From Alkalibacterium kapii (lineage in GTDB: Bacteria; Bacillota; Bacilli; Lactobacillales; Carnobacteriaceae_A): a DNA stretch of 35,117 bases. A program made the position numbers and the translations under genes. Position 1 is the stretch's first letter; the number at the start of each line of letters is the position of its first letter. Shown in pieces: positions 31,883 to 35,117 of this stretch. The notes beneath the pieces are model-generated. The model saw only the letters and a program-made list of their open reading frames with translations, was not told where the DNA came from and did not search any database. Where the stretch lies: NCBI RefSeq assembly GCF_007988865.1, contig NZ_BJUY01000022.1:1-35117 (forward strand), in the 5' to 3' direction.

Positions 31883-33727
31883 ACTGGCGTAGGTTTCAAA
31901 GCAACGAAAAAAACATTACGAAATCTAACTGACATACGAACGAATACGACGTTATTACATTCAGACTACAAGCCAGTTCCTGTAGAAAAACGACTTGAGA
32001 ATACAAAAGTTGTGAAAATGGAAAACGGCTATGCTAAAATTTATGTCGGTGATTCAAAGGAAGGCTGGGTAGAGTCTTTAGCCGAATATCTGAACCTTTT
32101 GACTAAAGTTGAAAATGAAGACATTCATACCATTAAAATCAGCTACAATAGCGTCCGTCCTGAAGGCGAACGACTGAAGACATTCGGTGGAACAGCCTCT
32201 GGTCCGGCGCCCTTGCGAGAAATGTTCGCGGGCATCAACAAGGTACTCAAAAATGAAATCGATCCTTATTTAGATCCGATCGAAACAGACGACAAAGGCT
32301 ACGGTTCCGTCCGTCCGGTACACATACTGGACATCGGAAATCTGATCGGAGCGAATGTCGTTGTTGGTGGAGTGAGAAGAACTGCTGAAATTTTCTTATT
32401 TGATGCAGATGACCATGAATCCATGTTTGCCAAATACGGCATGAATGGTATCTGGACAGAAGAACAGCTAGAACAACACAAAAAAATCGGTAAACTTTTA
32501 GAGAAATCAGGTATCAAGCCGCGCTGGTTCGATAATCTGAAAAATATCGGAGACCGCCGCGAAGGATTAGATCACCGTCGCATGAGCAACAACTCGATCG
32601 CGTTTGAGAAGAAACCAGATCGTGACTTTTTACATCTAGTCTTTGAAATGATGCAGCTTGAAGGAGAACCTGGTTTCTTTAATATGGAAGAAGCCCGTCA
32701 CCGTCGTCCTAATGCAGAAGGCGTCAACCCCTGCGGCGAAATCATCCTTGATTCCAAAGGCGTCTGTAACCTGACGACGATCAACGTCAAGGCCTTTGTC
32801 CAGGAGCAGGAAGATGGAACGTACGGCCTTGATTTGGATGGGTTGAAACGTGCACAGGAGCTCTCTGCCCGTATCGGACTGCGTATGACCTTGACTCCTT
32901 TGGAAATCGATACGTGGAATGAAATACAGCAGCGGGACCGTTTGATCGGCACATCTGTCACTGGATGGAAGGATGCCCTGGCTCTGGTTCAAGCGACTGA
33001 GGAACAGGAAATCAAGTGGATGAACATGCTGCGCGATGCTTCAAGAAAAGCTGCGGATGACTATGCCAAAGAGCTTCGAGTCAATGCGCCATTGTTAGCT
33101 ACAACAGTTAAACCAGAAGGCACCCTGTCACAAGTTGCAGGTGGCGTCTCACCAGGCGTTCACATGAGTCACAGTCCGTATTACATCCGTCGCGTGCGCA
33201 TCAATGCCACGGATCCGCTTGTCAAAGTGGCTAAAGAACTTGGCTGGAAAATCCATGCCGAGATCGGTACGAAAAATCTTTACGATCAGAGCGACCTGGC
33301 AAAAGAAGAAGTCATCGAGGATGCACGAACCGTCGTTATCGACTTCCCTGTTGCGAGTGGCGCAAAACGTACCAAAGAAGATACAACAGTCGATGAACAG
33401 TTCGATACTTACTTCCGCTTCCAGAAAAATTATGTTGAACACAATGCCTCCAATACGATCGACGTGAAACCAGGCGAATGGTCTCAGGCCGAACAGCGCG
33501 TCTGGGATGGCTGGGACGACTTTGTCGGTGTTTCTTTCTTGAGCCATGATGGCGGGACATATACGCTTGCCCCTTATGAAGCCTGCACGAAAGAAGAGTA
33601 CGAAGCGTTGAAGTCTTCCATGAGACCTTTCGATGCCGCTCTTTTACACCAGTTCGAGCATAGCGAAACTGAAGCAGATCTAGAAACGATGGAAGCCTGT
33701 TCGACGGGTGTCTGCCCAATCAGATAA
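31883..33727 (+). CDS. nrdJ: Class II ribonucleotide reductase NrdJ, exon 2 (residues 141-754)
   Basis: Second exon, continuing TGVGFKATKK directly after LLMVG of exon 1 to restore the conserved MVGTGVGF loop. Active-site parts are present: MSNNSIAFEK, EGVNPCGEIIL with the thiyl-radical cysteine, GVCNLTTIN with the second redox cysteine (partner of C119), TTVKPEGTLSQVAGG, and the C-terminal shuttle pair CSTGVCPIR. Because the redox pair is split between exons, activity requires splicing. The open frame can be read from a TTG at 31880, but that codon is the last three intron bases, so it is not a real start. An ECF S-component gene begins 33 bp after the stop. Confidence 0.95.
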   Translation, partial: TGVGFKATKKTLRNLTDIRTNTTLLHSDYKPVPVEKRLENTKVVKMENGYAKIYVGDSKEGWVESLAEYLNLLTKVENEDIHTIKISYNSVRPEGERLKTFGGTASGPAPLREMFAGINKVLKNEIDPYLDPIETDDKGYGSVRPVHILDIGNLIGANVVVGGVRRTAEIFLFDADDHESMFAKYGMNGIWTEEQLEQHKKIGKLLEKSGIKPRWFDNLKNIGDRREGLDHRRMSNNSIAFEKKPDRDFLHLVFEMMQLEGEPGFFNMEEARHRRPNAEGVNPCGEIILDSKGVCNLTTINVKAFVQEQEDGTYGLDLDGLKRAQELSARIGLRMTLTPLEIDTWNEIQQRDRLIGTSVTGWKDALALVQATEEQEIKWMNMLRDASRKAADDYAKELRVNAPLLATTVKPEGTLSQVAGGVSPGVHMSHSPYYIRRVRINATDPLVKVAKELGWKIHAEIGTKNLYDQSDLAKEEVIEDARTVVIDFPVASGAKRTKEDTTVDEQFDTYFRFQKNYVEHNASNTIDVKPGEWSQAEQRVWDGWDDFVGVSFLSHDGGTYTLAPYEACTKEEYEALKSSMRPFDAALLHQFEHSETEADLETMEACSTGVCPIR

Positions 33728-33759
33728 ATGAATGGAAATGATTGAAAGGAGATAAAAAA

Positions 33760-34314
33760 GTGACGTCTTCCCCATCGGAAAAAGAAACCACGTATAAACC
33801 TGGTCGTACGTATGCGCTCACGCGTACAGCGCTCTTGACCGCTCTTGTTTCAGTGGGAAGATTGAGCTTTTCTTTTCTTCCCAATGTTCAGCCCATGACT
33901 GTTTTGCTCGTCTGTATAACTTTATATTATGGATGGAAGAGCGGTCTGGCGGTCTCACTTTTATCTGTAACACTCACGAATATTTATCTGGGTATGGGCC
34001 CATGGACGCTGGCACAGTTTTTTGCTTACACTGTATTGATCGGGCTGACCTATCTTCTGGAAGACACTTATGAATCGGTTCCTATGTGGATCATGAGTTT
34101 ATTTGTGGCTTTTTTAGGTATAGCTTACGGCTTAGTTATCTCGCTTGTACAAGCCCCGTTTTTCGGATGGAATATTTTTATCCCCTATTATTTGTCGGGG
34201 CTTCCTTATGATATTATGCATGCATTTGGCAACGTAGTATTTTTTGTCATTCTATACCCTTTAGTGATGCGTATATTTCGTCGGGCAGATCAAAATACTC
34301 AAAACCCAAACTAA
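33760..34314 (+). CDS. ECF transporter S component, candidate cobalamin or precursor uptake, copy 2
   Basis: A 184-aa membrane protein, closely similar along its length to the S component at 15110-15691. Shared blocks include VSVGRLSFSF, PNVQPMTVL, TNIYLGMGPWT and VQAPFFGWNIFIPYYLSG. About six membrane segments are expected. The start is GTG at 33760 with AAAGGAG 9 nt upstream; the in-frame TTG at 33742 lies before that site. It is 33 bp after the B12-dependent nrdJ, so probably in its operon, and precedes a DUF4430 gene. A corrinoid substrate is inferred from pairing with B12 enzymes at both loci. Confidence 0.86.
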   Translation: MTSSPSEKETTYKPGRTYALTRTALLTALVSVGRLSFSFLPNVQPMTVLLVCITLYYGWKSGLAVSLLSVTLTNIYLGMGPWTLAQFFAYTVLIGLTYLLEDTYESVPMWIMSLFVAFLGIAYGLVISLVQAPFFGWNIFIPYYLSGLPYDIMHAFGNVVFFVILYPLVMRIFRRADQNTQNPN

Positions 34315-34322
34315 AAGAAGAT

Positions 34323-34348
34323 GATTTTGTCAGACAGCTGATAAAATC
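34323..34348 (+). terminator. Hairpin after the second ECF S-component gene
   Basis: An 11-bp stem (GATTTTGTCAG/CTGATAAAATC, one G-T pair) with a 4-nt loop lies 8 bp past the stop codon. There is no T-run after it, so it may be a weak terminator or an mRNA-stabilising hairpin rather than a full stop. Confidence 0.4.
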
Positions 34349-34387
34349 TACCTTATAAAAGAGCTTCTGTTTGTATTTTTACTGATA

Positions 34388-34595
34388 CCTTAAGTAGCTT
34401 TCGTCTGTTTTGACAAAACTTCTTAAGGTAAAGTAGTATCTTAAGTAGTTTTTAACTATTTTGTTTAAAGTGCTTATGCTATTGCTGTATGTTCAGGAGT
34501 TTTCGTCTATTTTAATGAAACTGCTGAAGATAAGGCTGTATGTCATGCAGTTGTCAGTTGCTTTGATAAAAGTGCTGAAGATAAATCAATAAATC
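34388..34595 (+). repeat. Degenerate 51-52 bp tandem repeat between S-component and DUF4430 genes
   Basis: Four diverged units start near 34388, 34440, 34491 and 34542. Each has an AAGTAGTTTTCGTCTATTTT-like left part and an AAACTGCTGAAGATAA-like right part that can fold back on each other. In the first unit the arms CCTTAAG and CTTAAGG pair exactly. The sequence differs from the 52-bp array at 2980-3403, but the period is the same. It fills most of the 367-bp gap before the DUF4430 gene, and no reading frame is supported. Confidence 0.7.
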
Positions 34596-34681
34596 AATAT
34601 TTCAAAGCCGTTCAATAAAAATGAGCGAGACTTTCCAATATTAGGCTTTATAGAAGGTAAATTATAGAGGAGAAGATTTTC

Positions 34682-35083
34682 ATGAAAAAGAAACAAAAAT
34701 TACTTATCGCCGTTGCTGGCAGTATTATCCTTATCGTCTTGGCACTATTGCTCAATGGCATGTTCTCAAACGATACCACGGATCAAGCTTCATCACCTGA
34801 TATGAAAGAGATCTCTATTACTTTGCAGGTTCAAGAAGACGAGGTGTCATCTGACTCGTTTGAAGTGATGAATGATACGACCCTTATGGAACTCATGGAA
34901 GATAATTTTGATGTGGCTACTTCAGATGAAGGTTTTGTACAAGCCATCGATGGCTATGAGCAGGATAAAGATAAAGGTCTTTATTGGATCTTTGAGGCTA
35001 ATGAGGAAATGGTCGAAGTCTCTGCCGAAGAATTTGTTCCTGAAGATGGCGATGAAATCATGTGGATGTTGACGTCTTTTTAA
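34682..35083 (+). CDS. Membrane-anchored DUF4430 (transcobalamin C-terminal-like) protein, copy 2
   Basis: A 133-aa protein with an N-terminal membrane anchor (KKKQKLLIAVAGSIILIVLA, about residues 2-21, no lipobox), a short polar linker and one DUF4430 domain: ISITLQVQED, LMELMEDNFDV, TSDEGFVQAIDGYEQ, LYWIFEANEEMV and FVPEDGDEIMWML. It is clearly homologous to the protein at 14717-15109 but more diverged than the two S components are. The ATG follows GAGGAGAAG. It is separated from its S-component gene by 367 bp containing repeats, unlike copy 1 where the genes abut, so it may have its own promoter. Confidence 0.83.
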   Translation: MKKKQKLLIAVAGSIILIVLALLLNGMFSNDTTDQASSPDMKEISITLQVQEDEVSSDSFEVMNDTTLMELMEDNFDVATSDEGFVQAIDGYEQDKDKGLYWIFEANEEMVEVSAEEFVPEDGDEIMWMLTSF

Positions 35084-35117
35084 AAAAGTAATGAAAAAAG
35101 CAGGCTATTCTTTTGTT
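35084..35117. other. Window edge after the DUF4430 gene
   Basis: An A-rich start followed by AAAAAAGCAGGC at the very end looks like the left arm of a terminator cut off by the window. This cannot be confirmed. Confidence 0.3.

Noticed and set aside
31604-31935. Minus-strand open frames inside and across the intron
   Set aside because: They overlap structured intron RNA and nrdJ exon sequence, lack ribosome sites and resemble no family.
31159-33727. nrdJ as a frameshifted pseudogene, or interrupted by an intein
   Set aside because: The break is in phase on both sides, group I pairings explain it fully, and the insert contains stop codons and is too short for an intein.

Overview
The window is low-GC DNA with Gram-positive ribosome binding sites (AGGAGG), frequent GTG and TTG starts, a class III fructose-bisphosphatase, a three-gene PTS-type dihydroxyacetone kinase and CcpA-type cre sites. 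This points to Lactobacillales, probably Carnobacteriaceae such as Trichococcus or a relative; the genus is inference.

Layout. 1-3.9 kb: a secreted DUF1002 protein, an atypical SDR, a small coiled-coil protein with a flavodoxin-fold reductase, a 52-bp tandem repeat and a hot-dog thioesterase. 4-21.1 kb, all on the minus strand: glycerol metabolism. In transcription order this is an ATP-type dihydroxyacetone kinase (DhaK-DhaL fusion) and glpF; then dhaT, an ECF S component, a DUF4430 protein, the three subunits of B12-dependent glycerol dehydratase, both reactivase subunits, a PduO adenosyltransferase and a GlcG-like protein; then fbp; then the PTS-type dhaKLM. 21.7-30.7 kb: housekeeping genes (pta, ung, a HAD phosphatase, thioesterase, NUDIX, a cysteine-free sirtuin, YvrJ-like, LURP-one-like, GNAT, uvrC and an 85-aa hypothetical). 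31-35.1 kb, plus strand: class II (B12-dependent) ribonucleotide reductase nrdJ, split by a 304-nt group I intron, then a second ECF S component and a second DUF4430 protein.

How it works together. GlpF admits glycerol. The dehydratase makes 3-hydroxypropionaldehyde, which DhaT reduces to 1,3-propanediol to regenerate NAD+. The oxidative branch (glycerol dehydrogenase not in the window) feeds two different dihydroxyacetone kinases. Pta takes acetyl-CoA toward acetate, and Fbp supports gluconeogenesis. PduO and the reactivase keep the B12 enzyme working. The dehydratase and NrdJ are the two B12-dependent enzymes in the window, and each has its own adjacent ECF S-component plus DUF4430 pair. 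I read this pair as a candidate cobalamin capture and uptake module.

Main observations: (1) the nrdJ group I intron, with P1, P10, P7 and the terminal G all identifiable and an exact in-frame exon junction; (2) the duplicated S-component plus DUF4430 pair; (3) one promoter/operator block with identical spacing (GCGTTTG-N7-ACGGACA-N13-GTCAAAA) present three times, upstream of dhaKLM, dhaT and the fused kinase, and overlapping a cre-like site; (4) two unrelated tandem repeat arrays, both with a period near 52 bp; (5) a sirtuin with no cysteines. I saw no rRNA, tRNA, CRISPR array, insertion sequence or convincing cobalamin riboswitch.
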